From: Lingula anatina
Lineage: Eukaryota > Brachiopoda > Lingulata > Lingulida > Lingulidae
Assembly (NCBI RefSeq): GCF_001039355.2
Contig: NW_019773792.1
Span: 50,523 to 92,266 of the forward strand
DNA length: 41,744 nucleotides
Direction of reading: 5' to 3'
Part shown: in pieces, positions 24,501 through 35,732 of the stretch
How the letters are laid out: every line of letters starts with the position of its first letter
How positions within the stretch are numbered: the stretch's first letter is position 1
Notes under the pieces: model-generated
The model's input: the letters and a program-made list of their open reading frames with translations, nothing else
What the model was told of the DNA's origin: nothing
Databases searched by the model: none
Position numbers and translations under genes: made by a program

Positions 24501-27500
24501 TTGAAATTAAAACAAAAACAAACAAACAAAAAAAAAATGAAATAAAATGTATATTTTAAACAGCAAAGAAAGACCCCTGGGGCCTCCAGATTTTTTTCCC
24601 ACTACCTAGTGTACACGACTTGACTTTTTCTTTCTCCCACTCCCCCCCCCCCCCCAACAACACACACACACACAATCAAACGATTTTAAGTATCAGAATG
24701 AGCTGGCGTAAGCCTTAACACCCGGCGGGCTTAAAGCTATCCCCCGACTTACTAGTAGCTTTATATTTGATCGTGGATGACGCTCAGCGTTTATCTTGGT
24801 CTCAGATCAAGGCGGAGAGACCGTAATACCCAGCCCAAATAGGGGTGGGCAAATGAAAGCTTTTTGGGAAATTTAATTTCAGACAAGTGGATTCTGATGC
24901 CATTTTGGCTGCTGAATACAAATAAGTTTTTTCGTTTTAAATTACATCTGATATTGGTATCAAGCGATTTTTCAAAATGGCCACCAAACGCTTCTTCAAA
25001 TCACATATTTCTCATGTAAATCTTTAAATTTCACTTCAAAGATGGCTTGTTATATGTCTAACCATATGATTTCATGATCAGTGAGCGCAAATAGATACAT
25101 TATTTCGTTTGGGTCATTTCATTTTGGGTTAAAAAGAGGATGTTTTGGTCATTTTGAGGTAAAAATCACCCCAAAATCACCCTTTCTGTGACAAAAATAC
25201 AAATGTTTATTTGCAACTGTGGCTTTTAAATTAGGAATAACAATAATACAACAAATATGGTCAATATTGTTCAAGGATCACATAAAACTGAAAAGTTTTG
25301 ACATATAGAATAGGCATAATGTTAGTTACATGCGGGAATATTTACAGTAGAACACTCAGTAGCAGAGCTTTAAGGATATTGTTACTCTTTATCACCATCC
25401 AGACACCGAAAATAAGTTTTTTCCTGCATCTAATTATTCAATAATGTATCTGTATTTGTGCTGATTTGAAACAATGAAAAAACTCTTCAAAATATGAAAT
25501 ATCAGCGTTTATATTTTCTCGTTGCAATGTATAAGCATAGGAAACTCAAAGCTTTAATCGTTTATTTCACAGCTTTCTTTTTTGAGATTAGTTAGCAATC
25601 CGTATGGGGCTTAACTTCATCCCTGAACAAGATTTTATCACGAAAATTGGCCAATGGACGACAAGGGCATGAGCTACAATATCATGCCAACGTTTCGGTT
25701 TAAATGCTTTTGTTATGGAGTTATGAGTCCGTAATTACAGATCTTCATAAAAGAAAGGTATTATTTTGCTTTATCAACGATCAAATTTGAACTAAGGCTT
25801 TAAAAATCGCTGGCAGGGTTTCTGGGTACTAAATGGTGTCATTAGATCGGCTTTGAAACAGTGATCACGGGTGTTCAGGTAAAACAGAAATTAGAGATGG
25901 AACTCGCATGGATCTTGATTGCAGGCGGAATTCAGCCAGAAATGAATTCACACTTGTATGGTATTCGAAGTGCATTGTTAATATTCTCACTATATTTAGA
26001 CAGCATTAACGATATTCCTAATGTGTTCCATCTACATTCGAGCTGCATTTGAGAGCTAATACAATACAACCGAAATGTGCACGAATCATTCCAGGTGGGA
26101 ATTTCAATGTCTTTTCATGCAAGAATGTTGTCTAACAACTGGGGTTGATACAATGTTGTTATCTGACGTTGATACAACGTTGTTATCTGAGGTTGAGTCA
26201 ACTTTCAAATCCAATGTTTATCCAACTTCTTATCAACGGTTCTTATCAATGGTTCAACATTGTTTCAATGTTAAAACAACATATTTTGCCCGATGGGTAG
26301 GCCCATCGGTTTTCCTAGACATATGTTATGAGTAATGCACCTGGTATGATATACGGTTAAAAACAGCATTTAGTTGGAAAATTATCTGATTTTCAAAGTT
26401 GACCTGTTTTTCACTAATATCCATTAGTTAATTGCAATTTTGAAAACAATGTCCGGTATGTCAAATAGTTTTCCACACGTTGTGTTATCGCTGATAGTGC
26501 ACGGCGGTAAAGATAGTTCCAAAAGTAGTTAACATAAATTATAAACATAATAATTTGCATTGTAGACCTCAATCTAAAAAATTCTTAACCATAACCATAG
26601 TGCCTCATCTCACCAATATAGTAAAAATTTCAAAAGCAAACTCTAAGTGTGAATCGCCATTACAGTTGCTGTTCAATTGGCACAGCAATTCATATTTAAG
26701 ATGTACATACCATACACATTTCAAAGAATCCAGTCATATCGGACGAATCCCACCTCTCTCTCAGCACGTTTAATTTCATAGGCCCTATAGCTTGTTGCGA
26801 GTAAGACTCCTTCAGTTGGGCCATATCTGCGTCCAGCTTTTCATTTGTGTAGCCATCTGGTATTGGGTTCAGGCGTTTTTTAAATTCATCCAGGAGTCTC
26901 TTGAACACCTTCTCACAGTAACGACGAGACCTGTCACGATTCTCCTGGAGGTATCGGAACAGTTCCCCACCGACGACGCTGCTATTTTCTTGGCCTTGGC
27001 TATCTCTCTTGACTGTGGGGGAAATAAGAACAGTTTGGAATCATAAACATAAAGGGGGATATAGCTATTTAGTGTGCATCCATGTCTTCTTGCATTTTGC
27101 AAGTTTTCTAACTTCAAGAAACAACTTAATAAGCTTATAAAGCAATATTATATTCAGAAATATCAAAAAGGTACCATTAGCCATTTAAGATGCAACAGAT
27201 AAATCAACGTACATGTATGTGGACATTATCAAACGAGCTATTCTAGAGGCAAGGTTTCTGCTTTAAATGTGTTACTGTAGTACAATGAAAATAATTTTGA
27301 TTTAAGATAAATTATGATTATTATGTAAATGAGATAACTTTATACAGTACAAAGCTGATTTTTTTACCCACAAACTTGATAGAAGTCTAAAGTAAAAGAT
27401 TTGTTGGCATTCATTAACTGTGTGACCGTTTCTCTTGTGAAAAAGGTACACGTGAGGGATTAAAATTGAATAAAGACACCTTCAAATCTGGAACTGGAGA

Positions 27501-27943
27501 CAGCAGTTAGGTTCTGGATATGAGTCTGAAATCGCTCCCTGATAATTGATGGAGTGACCAACATTGTCATACTAAGTATTGGAAGAAAGATCCCATGTAA
27601 TGAATAAAATTAACCAACAGGAACAAGGTGTTTATAGCGTCAACCAGAAAGAGGAACAGAGATATAGCATAAAGTAGAAATTAAGAACAATTAGTGAGAT
27701 TGTTGGAGAGATGGAAGATAAAGCTATTGAAGAAGGTATCTGACAATTTCAGCAGCAGGGTTAATGACAGAAACCCTGCCATACCCAATTTACACAAGCA
27801 ACTTGATGCTGCAGCCCATCAGACAGTCATTCTCACTGCCAGCTATATAAATATCAACAGGCTTCATGGAATGTCAGTCAACGATCCCCAAAGTCATGCA
27901 GTTGAGGCAATACCATCACTCAAGTGTCCCCAGTGTTGCCGAT

Positions 27944-28014
<71 letters not shown>

Positions 28015-31000
28015 CCATTATGTTCGTTATAATAAATGTAGGCCTATGACATTGTGTTTATGAAAGTATATGCTGTTATGGGCGTGGTATTTAAATGATC
28101 AACACATAATTTGTATTAGCAGCTCACTCATTGCATTCAAGTGGACAAGAGAATGTAAGCACAGTAAGAGTTTACAACCTTAGGCGCCGATTATTCACCA
28201 AATTCCAGAATTTTTAGCCATAACACCATTATTATAATGAAAGACAACAGCAGCATATTAAGATATAAGTCGGGTGGCATCAACAAGTCAACCAAGTAAT
28301 GGGCAGATAAACGCTTTTGTTCCACAAAATTTGAGTCCACTCCGATTTCCAGGCTTTGTACCGTATAAAGTTATCATATATACATGAAAATCATAATTTA
28401 TATTAAATCAAAAATCATTTCATTGTAATAATTAGTGTTGTGCTAAGATTTATATAGTACTGGAAAGTTGTATTTAAATGCAGTGTGTATTTACCCAGCA
28501 GGCATAGTTGCGTTGGATCAACGTTGAAAACAGGTTGATACGTTGAATTGCCGTTGATCTACCTAAATTCAACATAAAATCAACGATGAACCAGCCACGT
28601 CAAAACACCGTCATAATGTGACTTTGACTCAACGTTGTATTTTGGCCATTGACACAACCTTGCAGACATGGATTGTAATTTAAAATATTAATTATTGAAA
28701 ACGTGATACTTTGTTTATTTATACTGTAACTAACTATATCAAAATAATAAAAAAGTGTTTTAAATTAAAAGTGACAGTTGTTCTGTGTCTTTAGTGATCT
28801 AGTGGATTTTCTTATCTTGTTATTCAGAAATACATTCCAATAAACTGAATTCCTTGCAAGGTCAGTTAACACTAGGATGAATAAGTTGCTGTAAATGTGA
28901 TGGAATTAAGTTAATAAAGTTGACAGTTCTCAGTACCCTGTTATAGATAGACAGGTTGAGGTGTTTTTACAGTGTACGTTATAATAGTGCACCTGTGTTT
29001 TGTACCAAAAATAAAAACATTTCAGGTCATTTTAATGTCTTTTACATGCAAGAATGTTGTCTAACAACAATAAAATGTTGTTATCTAACGTTGAGTCAAC
29101 TTTCAAATTCAATGTTTATCCAACGTATTATCAACGTTATGGTTCAACGTTAAAACAACATAATTTGCCCGCTGGGTATTTACTTTGTATTAAGTCGTAA
29201 TGGTGTTCAGTATTACTTCAGGTATGCTTACTATGAATGCATACAGTGCATTAAGAGCATTTAACCCTTTACTATCACCCAGTTACCGAAAATGAAGTAT
29301 TTTCTGCATATAGTTTCCTGCCTCTAATTATCCAATGATACATCTATAATTGTGCTGACTTAAAACAATAAAAAACTCACCAAATATAATATAGCGGCGT
29401 TTACATTTTTCCTTGCAATGTATAAGCACAGACAGCTCAAATGTTTTTAAAATCGTCAATATAACACTTCTATAATAAAATCTGAACTATAATAATAAAA
29501 TCTGAACTAAGACCTTTGCGAAAAATAGCTGACAGGGTTCTGGAGTACTTAACAGCGTCCTTGAATCAGCGTTGAAACGAGGATCGTAGCTGCTCAGGTA
29601 AAAAAGAAATTTGAGAAACCGATTTTCAGTCTTTACCCCCAAAACGGCATTGTGACTTCACCCATAAGATGACATATGCGCAAATGTTAATTAATTTAGT
29701 GACTGAACACTGCATGCTTATTTATTACCCAAAAGAATATATGTAAGGAAGTAAATAAGAAGTTTTGGTCGAAGGGTGATAATATCCTTAGGCCTCTGAG
29801 CTCATTCAGAACAGGGAACTTACTTACTGATCTGCGGATCAAATATGGCCAACCCACCTGCATGTTTGTTCCACGCAGGGAATCTTTTAAATGTTTAATC
29901 CTGTATTAAGCGGAAAGCTTTTTATCAGGTTGCCATATGTGATCTGCGGATCTGTTGGTCTGCTGTCCTGAATGCGCTCAATAACAAAACCGGACGCACG
30001 GATTTTAGGACCCTACGTCCCCTTTGAATTTTGGGTGTGGTGGAGGCCGTGGGGCTCGTAGTGGTAGTAGCAAGTTCGCAATGGAAAGGCCCAAGTCTGC
30101 CTTGCGAGTCGCAGGGGCAATTTGAGATATACTTTCGCCTTTCACCTTTGCAAGGTGCGATGTAAATTGTACTCAGTTCTTGAGTTTATCTTGGTACATA
30201 TATTCGTTGCACGCACTCAACACTTACGAAAAGAATGCATGCAACGCACGGCGAAAATAGTTCCCTTTTGCGTCCCTTTTGCTTCACACTTGCCACACAC
30301 GCTTGTGTTGACGTAATGGCGGCGTACCTCTGTATGTATAGTCAGGAGTTATTTAGATTTCTCTTGCATAAGAAGACCTAAGCATATATCCTCGACATAA
30401 TAATGTTACGTCTTTTTTTAAAGAACAACGAAAAACCCACCCATCTTGTAACCGTAAGACAATTTCGATAAAAAAACATTTTACCCCCATTTTTCAAAGC
30501 GTCCAAAGGTTTATCGCGGTAAAATATTTATATTAAAAAAGGTGCACTAGCAGAGGCGTTTCATGCATTGCGTAGGACCACCTTCTTACCTTTCAAACTA
30601 TGATCGTTTATGTTAAAAAACATTGCGTTTTCATACTTATATAGTTCCTACTTACCTATTCTTTCACTTAAATCGAAGCAAAGAGCTGAATGATCTTGAT
30701 TGTCTTTATCCCATCCTAGGAACCCAATCTGCTTGTTCAACTCGTCGCGAACATTGTTCATCACAGTATCGTGGATACTCATTAAGCTTGTTCCTGTTGC
30801 TCTGAAAATAAGGAAACAGTTTATTATATTTGTCGTTTCCATTGTATAACTTCTACTTATGGCACAAGTGTACCACAAAATTTCGTTTTTAAATTAAATT
30901 TACTCTTTCATGCTTTACAGTTTATATCCTTTCAAAAAAAAAACTTTTCAATATAAATAATGAATAATATTTATAACATTTACTTAAGCCCATCACAATA

Positions 31001-31140
31001 AACCGTTACATATAAAAAAACGCTACATTGGATTTACGCTTTATTTCTTATTAATTGCTCATATCATACTTTTCAGGATCATTTCTTTCTTCCATGGGAT
31101 CCATCTCGGACCCTGTGAGGCAGGCTTCTTTGATTGCTTC
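21579..31140 (-). CDS. guanylate-binding protein, C-terminal half (helical domain and coiled coil); 5' part not in window
   Basis: Seven exons read phase-consistently: 31070-31140, 30656-30801, 26711-27012, 22701-22883, 22453-22548, 22036-22107, 21579-21734, in total 342 codons with a TAG stop. The first begins EAIKEACL, matching the EAI helix in the middle domain of vertebrate GBPs. The second and third give the long helices, with YCEKVFKRLLDEFKKRL and PDGYTNEKLDADMAQLK resembling the GBP segment around the GGY/LxxKY motif. The next three are glutamate/lysine/glutamine-rich coiled coil, as in GBP helices 12-13. The last ends GFFGRLF and lacks a CaaX prenylation box. Entry is in phase 0, the phase in which the N-terminal half at 7146 ends, but about 20 residues expected between the two are missing. 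The GTPase exons of this gene would have to lie right of 31.1 kb and are not seen before the window ends. Confidence 0.85.
25310..25885. repeat. dispersed repeat, copy 1
   Basis: Aligns by eye with 29200-29620 in the same orientation. Both copies lie in introns of the same GBP gene and adjoin related GTTG-rich MITE-like ends. The family is unknown. Confidence 0.6.
26060..26310. mobile_element. MITE end related to the element at 28493-29177
   Basis: The stretch with CATGCAAGAATGTTGTCTAA, repeated GTTGTTATCTGA and a final TTGCCCGATGGGTA closely matches the right-hand 140 bases of the element at 28493-29177. A left end starting ACCCAGC was not found, so this copy is truncated or rearranged. Internal short tandem duplication of the GTTGATACAA block is visible near 26140-26190. 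Confidence 0.6.
27013..28492. other. GBP intron, left part
   Basis: A plus-strand open frame over 27694-28032 runs straight into an AT microsatellite and is probably not a gene, although its first 85 codons look somewhat protein-like. No family was recognised. Confidence 0.4.
27949..28012. repeat. (AT)n microsatellite, about 31 units
   Basis: Pure AT dinucleotide run, self-complementary and able to extrude a cruciform. Confidence 0.95.
28493..29177. mobile_element. non-autonomous DNA transposon with ACCCAGC ends, about 685 bp
   Basis: The left end ACCCAGCAGGCA and right end TGCCCGCTGGGT are inverted repeats with one mismatch. ATTT borders both sides (28489-28492 and 29178-29181), a possible four-base target duplication. 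Both subterminal regions are rich in (C)AACGTTGA-type palindromes. There is no transposase frame. It lies in the intron between the GBP exons at 26711 and 30656. Confidence 0.7.
29200..29620. repeat. dispersed repeat, copy 2
   Basis: Counterpart of 25310-25885 in the same orientation, starting just right of the ACCCAGC element. Confidence 0.6.
29620..30655. other. GBP intron, right part, no gene seen
   Basis: A GC-richer patch lies at 29980-30320. Open frames are short and have no recognisable content. The heptamer ATCTGCGGATC occurs twice (29830 and 29941), hinting at a small local repeat. Confidence 0.35.
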
Positions 31141-31193
31141 CTATAAAAACAATATGGTTTTGTAGAACAGTTTCATTTGCTATGTTATTGTAA

Positions 31194-31403
31194 TAGACTT
31201 GTGAAGATTCTTTGGTCTATAGCTATTTTATAGCAGGCAAGGGGGGGGGGGACTGACCAAATAGCACACCAGAGGGGGTGACAGGTTGTCATACCTGTCA
31301 CAACCTCACTCCCTGATGAAATATGACTGCAAGCAGATAAAATATTGGATGGTGAGATCAGACTAATATAAATAGCTATAGACAAAGAATCTTCACAAGT
31401 CTA
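31194..31403. mobile_element. 210-bp inverted-repeat MITE, mariner-like, next to a GBP splice site
   Basis: The left arm begins TAGACTTGTGAAGATTCTTT and the right arm ends with its complement. The arms are about 35 bases with a one-base indel and are bordered by TA on both sides, consistent with Tc1/mariner mobilisation. Inside is a second palindrome, GTGACAGGT-TGTCAT-ACCTGTCAC (31278-31302), next to a run of ten G. It sits about 53 bases upstream of the acceptor of GBP exon 31070-31140. Confidence 0.8.
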
Positions 31404-31467
31404 ATATGGTTTTGGGGAATAAGTAAAATCTTCTATATATACGAACACCTTTAACATAGAACACATA

Positions 31468-32839
31468 CTGGACAATAGAAGTGTCACCCCCTAAATCAGA
31501 GTAATCAAAGTAGGCAGATCATGGGTAGTTATAATGCCTGGTCTACTTATAATGTGACAAATGAGTATAAAACCGCTGTACCATTGAATTGTATTGTTGG
31601 TTACATGTAAAGCAAATGTTATTCCTGTCTTCCTCCAAAATGACAAGATACGGGCAATTATCTAACGATTATAGAGGTCAAGTTATTAACCTGAAGAGGC
31701 GGAAATTAAGCAATGCCAGAATATCGATACAGTTGAATTGTTCAGTTAGAACCGTGCAGAGGGTTAGGTCTCGGTATAGAAACACTGGATCAAGAGACAA
31801 ATTGCCTCTGTTGGGTCGTCCAGGAAAAAATACCGACCGTGAAGATTGACGACTGATTTTGATGTCCAGGTTGTCAAGGTTCGACATTGGTTGTCAGTTG
31901 AAAACAATGTGTAACGATTTCACGCATAAGAATCTGTCTGTGAAAACTGTTAGGCGTCGGTTACATGCTCAGAGAGTGTACAGCAGGATAGCAAGACTGA
32001 AACCTCTTATATCGTTACAAAACAGGCAACGTAGAGTGAACTAAGGCCAACAAGATATGGAACTGGACAGTCCATGACAATTGGTCTTATATATTTTTAT
32101 GAGTGTCGCTTTGGTCTGACCTCTGATGACAGACGGTTCTGATGCTGGCGAACTGCTGGCAAAGCATTTGAACCACAGGCACTGAATTTTCGAACCCGGA
32201 GTCGCATATCCATCATGGTGTGGGGCTGCATCAGCATCCGTGGTGTGGGTGAATTGGTAGTGGTTGATGGAAACATTAATCAACAGAAATATAGCGATGT
32301 TTTGGAGTCAGGCTTGCTACCATCTATTACTAACATGTTTGGTGACAGGAATTACCAGGATGACAATGTTCCTTGTCACAGACCCAGAGCAGTTGATAAT
32401 TGGTTTGACCAACAGGACATTCGCAGGATGATGTGGCCTGCCCAGAGTCCAGATGCAAACATACTAGAAAATGTGTGGAATGATATGTCAAAACCTTTGA
32501 CAATAGCCCGTCCAACCAGCAGACAAACACTGTTAGATTCGGTGTTTCATGCTTGGGCCAGCATAAGCCCTGAAGGCATCAGACAATTATATGAATCCTT
32601 GCCTCGCAGACTGGCAGCTATTATTAAGCACGTGGCTATGCCACTAAGTACTAATTTTGGACTTGAAACTGCATAACTTGGTAGAATGTATATTTTGTTC
32701 TCATTTCGTGTTTTTTATTTTTATTTTTTTTTTTTGTGAAATTTGATGTTAATAAAATGATACCAGGAGCATATCAATCCACAGTCATTTATCTCCCCCA
32801 AAGTAATGGTTCAGTAGGGGTGACACTTCTATTGTCCAG
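31468..32839 (+). mobile_element. Tc1/mariner element with terminal inverted repeats
   Basis: The left terminus CTGGACAATAGAAGTGTCAC (31468) and the right terminus, the exact complement ending at 32839, form inverted repeats of about 25 bases, differing by one C in the CCCC/CCCCC run. Flanking CA-rich bases are also partly inverted, so the true ends may lie a few bases further out. The total of about 1.37 kb is typical of the superfamily. The transposase inside is broken. Confidence 0.9.
31639..32676 (+). pseudogene. Tc1-like transposase, DD34E type, inactivated
   Basis: The N-terminal frame carries a helix-turn-helix (LSNDYRGQVINLKRR, then SVRTVQRVRSRYR) from an ATG near 31639. It is interrupted by in-frame stops at 31847 and 32042 and by frame changes around 32045-32210. 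The C-terminal part (32215-32676) keeps IMVWGCISI, the second catalytic Asp in DDNVPCH and the Glu in ILENVW, with exactly 34 residues between them. In the shifted middle segment the position expected to be the first catalytic Asp (DExRF) reads YECRF, so the triad is also lost. The element is dead in this copy. Confidence 0.9.
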
Positions 32840-34600
32840 TGTGTGTATATTTCAAAGTTTAGAACAGTGTACCTTCCATTTTTTAACTTCAGGATATTTT
32901 CTTAATATCTCATGATTTACAGGATTGAGCTTCTAAAAACTTGTCATATACATTTGTCTTTGTTTCTCCATTATTACTTATTGTAAATAAATAAGCTTGA
33001 ATAATTTTCAGAAATGGAAATATTCATATATTTATATAACATAACGTGAAGTTAAATTCAATACCAAAAACCTGGTTACAAACATTCTATGAAAGTCAAC
33101 AATTTTTAATATAGGGAATATGATATATACATATTCCTGATTATCACTTCAGTGGATGACAAAAACATTAACTCAATTATTATGGCACCTGACTTCGTAG
33201 TTTGAAATCGCTATTCACTGGACAGGTACCACAAGCGCGTCGCTGGCGGTACACATGGTTTTAGTCACGACCGGTATCGTCCGCCGGCTCCGTTGCTACG
33301 TTACCATTTCTCCTCCTAAACTACAGGGGCCTTTGTATCGATCTCTTGTATGTAGGTCACACATAATCTCAACTCGATCCATGTGAATTTTGGGCTTTGT
33401 CGGTGCTTGGGTCTAGGTGAGGTACTTGTTGCAATGCACCCGTGTCCAAAAGTGGCAATATTAAATGCTAAATATCTACCAAACCAAAGGAATTGTGGGA
33501 AAAAATTCTATAGATGGCTTACCGAAAGCCATATATAAAGATTTCAAATATGCCCTTGGATTTGAACTTTGAGCATTATTTCAATGTGAAATGGGCTAAA
33601 ATTTTCTCAAAATGGGGATTTTTTGCAAAAAAATTACTGGTGCCGATTTTCAGCAACAACAAACCTCACCTATAATACAATGCATTATTGGCAAGTGTTA
33701 CCATTAGGGTAATCTTTCATCTCCGTGAGATTATGGACAATTGGTGCATTTCTCGGTAGCAGCGGCCGTTAGATGCCGAAATTGAAAACACTCTCTAATT
33801 TTGGAACCGTTAATGTAAGGGACCTCTTGATTTTTTGCATTTGATAGAGCATATGTCAAGCCCAACACTGAAGGTGGTATCCCCTTTTTGTTTTGTTTTC
33901 CATACGGTTTACGAGTTATGCTGTATCAAAAAGTAAATTGTGGTGGTGAAAGTAAAATGTGCACTATGGTAATATGCATAAAATTTCGAATGTCTGGAAA
34001 AGATAACATAAGGTATAGCAAGGCAGACAACTTCTGGTCAAAAATTACATCTGGGATTTCTGAAAACCTCCCATTTCATGAGTTTCAACCAAAATGACCT
34101 TTTTATTTCAATTAATTTCTTCTGTACGAAATTTATGACACATTACTGTACCTCCAAAATTGCAACATTTTACTCTCTTATATCTCCAAAACTGGCAGAG
34201 ATAGGCCCATAGTTACTATTGAACTTGAATAGGAAGTCATTTATTGGCAATATAAATGTGACATTAAAATTGACATTCGGCCCACTTTTCACTGTGAACT
34301 GAACTTTGCAACATTTCACTCCCCTACAGTGGTAGTTATAATTTTGTTTCCGTTGTATACCGGTTTAACAACAGTAGTATAAGTAAGTCGATTTCGACCT
34401 GCATTTTGGAACGGGGCTATATACTTTCAATGTAATTTTTTTTAGTGAACCTTGAACCTTTTGCGGGGCAGTATAATTTTAATGCAATTTCTTAGTGACC
34501 TCTGAAGCAGAATGGAGGCTTTGCAAGCGAATTTTAATGACAATCATTTTAGTGTAAACGAGGGACGAGCAAATTTCAAAGACGATTCAATAAAATCTAG
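32840..34600. other. no gene seen
   Basis: Sequence between the Tc1 element and the virus-like cluster. A GC-rich patch at 33220-33310 and a repeated phrase GCAACATTT(T/C)ACTC (34160 and 34308) are the only structure noticed. No GBP GTPase exons were seen here on the minus strand, though the C-terminal GBP gene would need them upstream. Confidence 0.4.
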
Positions 34601-35430
34601 AAGGTTTTTTTGTTAAAGAATAAATATAATTGTGTAGCGAGCAAAGAAGCGTGAAGGAGGACGCTTCGACCCCCTTTTCTAGAAATACGCAGACGAATGC
34701 GTTTGGTGCGCCGGCACCCGTCTCGTGTTTGTGAGTCTACGGAATGCGTTAAGGCTCGCATGAGCTAGAAACCTTTTGAAATACATTGCGCCCAACCGGT
34801 CTGCACTAACCATGCAGTAAATCGATCTTTTCATTACTGATGTCTCTTAGCTGGCCCGTATTATGCTCTTAGGAAAGAGTGAAGGTGTCAATCAAACGTT
34901 ATATAGTTTACTGTAAAGACCCACTCTACACTATTTTTCACAGAAGAACGCGTTTGGTGCCCATGCGTGTAAAGCGCGTTAAAGGTCATTGAAAAGAAAA
35001 AAATAAACACCGCTGCTCCTTGTATGCATATTTTATTTAAAAGACACTAGATATCTAAGGGTTCAGTAGATACCCCATCTTCTAGCACTTTTCGTTTAGA
35101 ATAGAAATAACTAAAGGCGTCTCTATGTTGAAGATACGAATACANATTTAAATAACGTTTTAAGTGTAAACAACACGGGTCGAGTTATGCCTGGAATGTG
35201 TTTTACTCTCGCTCTTATTAATTCTCACAAATCTTGAATTAAAATTTTGAATTTCAAATCTTATGAATAATGAAAACAGGAATGTTCATTTTTTATGAAA
35301 ACAAAAACTAAAATACGAATTATTGCAAAGGCTGGATTTGGTATTTTGCGTTTTACAAAACGCGAATTTTGAAATGCTCGTACTATTTCTACGACAGCTG
35401 AGAAACCACAACAACACAACGATTGATATG
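34600..35430. other. possible left edge region of the virus-like cluster
   Basis: Composition becomes CpG-richer. The phrase (A/C)GCGTTTGGTGC occurs at about 34698 and 34949. A hairpin GAAGCG...CGCTTC lies near 34647-34669. A single N lies at 35145. There is no recognised gene and no inverted terminus that could be paired within the window. Confidence 0.35.
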
Positions 35431-35437
35431 CTAAGAC

Positions 35438-35443
35438 TTTATT
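35438..35443 (-). terminator. AATAAA polyadenylation signal of the membrane-protein gene
   Basis: AATAAA on the minus strand about 60 bases after the stop of the distal terminal exon (35503) and about 290 after that of the proximal one (35733). Confidence 0.55.
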
Positions 35444-35502
35444 TACAAAACAAACTATTCTAAAATAATTAATTATACGCTTCACTGTGAGTACAATACA
35501 GT

Positions 35503-35696
35503 TTATAAGTCAGTCTCCACTGCTCCGGTGTTGTGTAGTATGCTTGAAACATCCTCTAAGTCCGCTAATGTAGGTAATTCTAAATTAGATAGGTTGCGAG
35601 ATCTATGAAATCTATTGGTTACTACTTCTTTTAGCTTGTATACTGCTACAACTAGTCCTAGGGTGATCAGAGATCCTACAGCGCTAGCTAAACCGT
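35503..35696 (-). CDS. alternative terminal exon with a second transmembrane segment
   Basis: The exon begins after a strong acceptor (TTTGCTTTGGTTTCAG) and is open in phase 1, the phase in which exon 36332-36458 ends. It can therefore replace exon 35733-36229 by skipping. It encodes about 64 residues with one hydrophobic segment (AVGSLITLGLVVAVY), a basic stretch, then an acidic tail ending ETDL, which fits a class I PDZ ligand pattern. An ATG just upstream (35706) could alternatively start a separate small membrane protein. No homologue is recognised. Confidence 0.5.
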
Positions 35697-35732
35697 CTGA
35701 AACCAAAGCAAAATAAAATTAAACAGTGTCAT

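Larger units (their letters stand above)
22884..26710. other. GBP intron with repeat copies
   Basis: Large intron of the C-terminal GBP gene. It contains a run of C then CA near 24640-24675. A divergent repeat at about 25310-25885 is repeated at 29200-29620 (shared phrases ACCGAAAATAAG/ACCGAAAATGAAG, TTGCAATGTATAAGCA and CTCAGGTAAAA). No exon was recognised. Confidence 0.5.

Noticed and set aside
27694-28032. 112-codon plus-strand frame
   Set aside because: Its second half is the AT microsatellite, and the first half has no recognised content or splice context.
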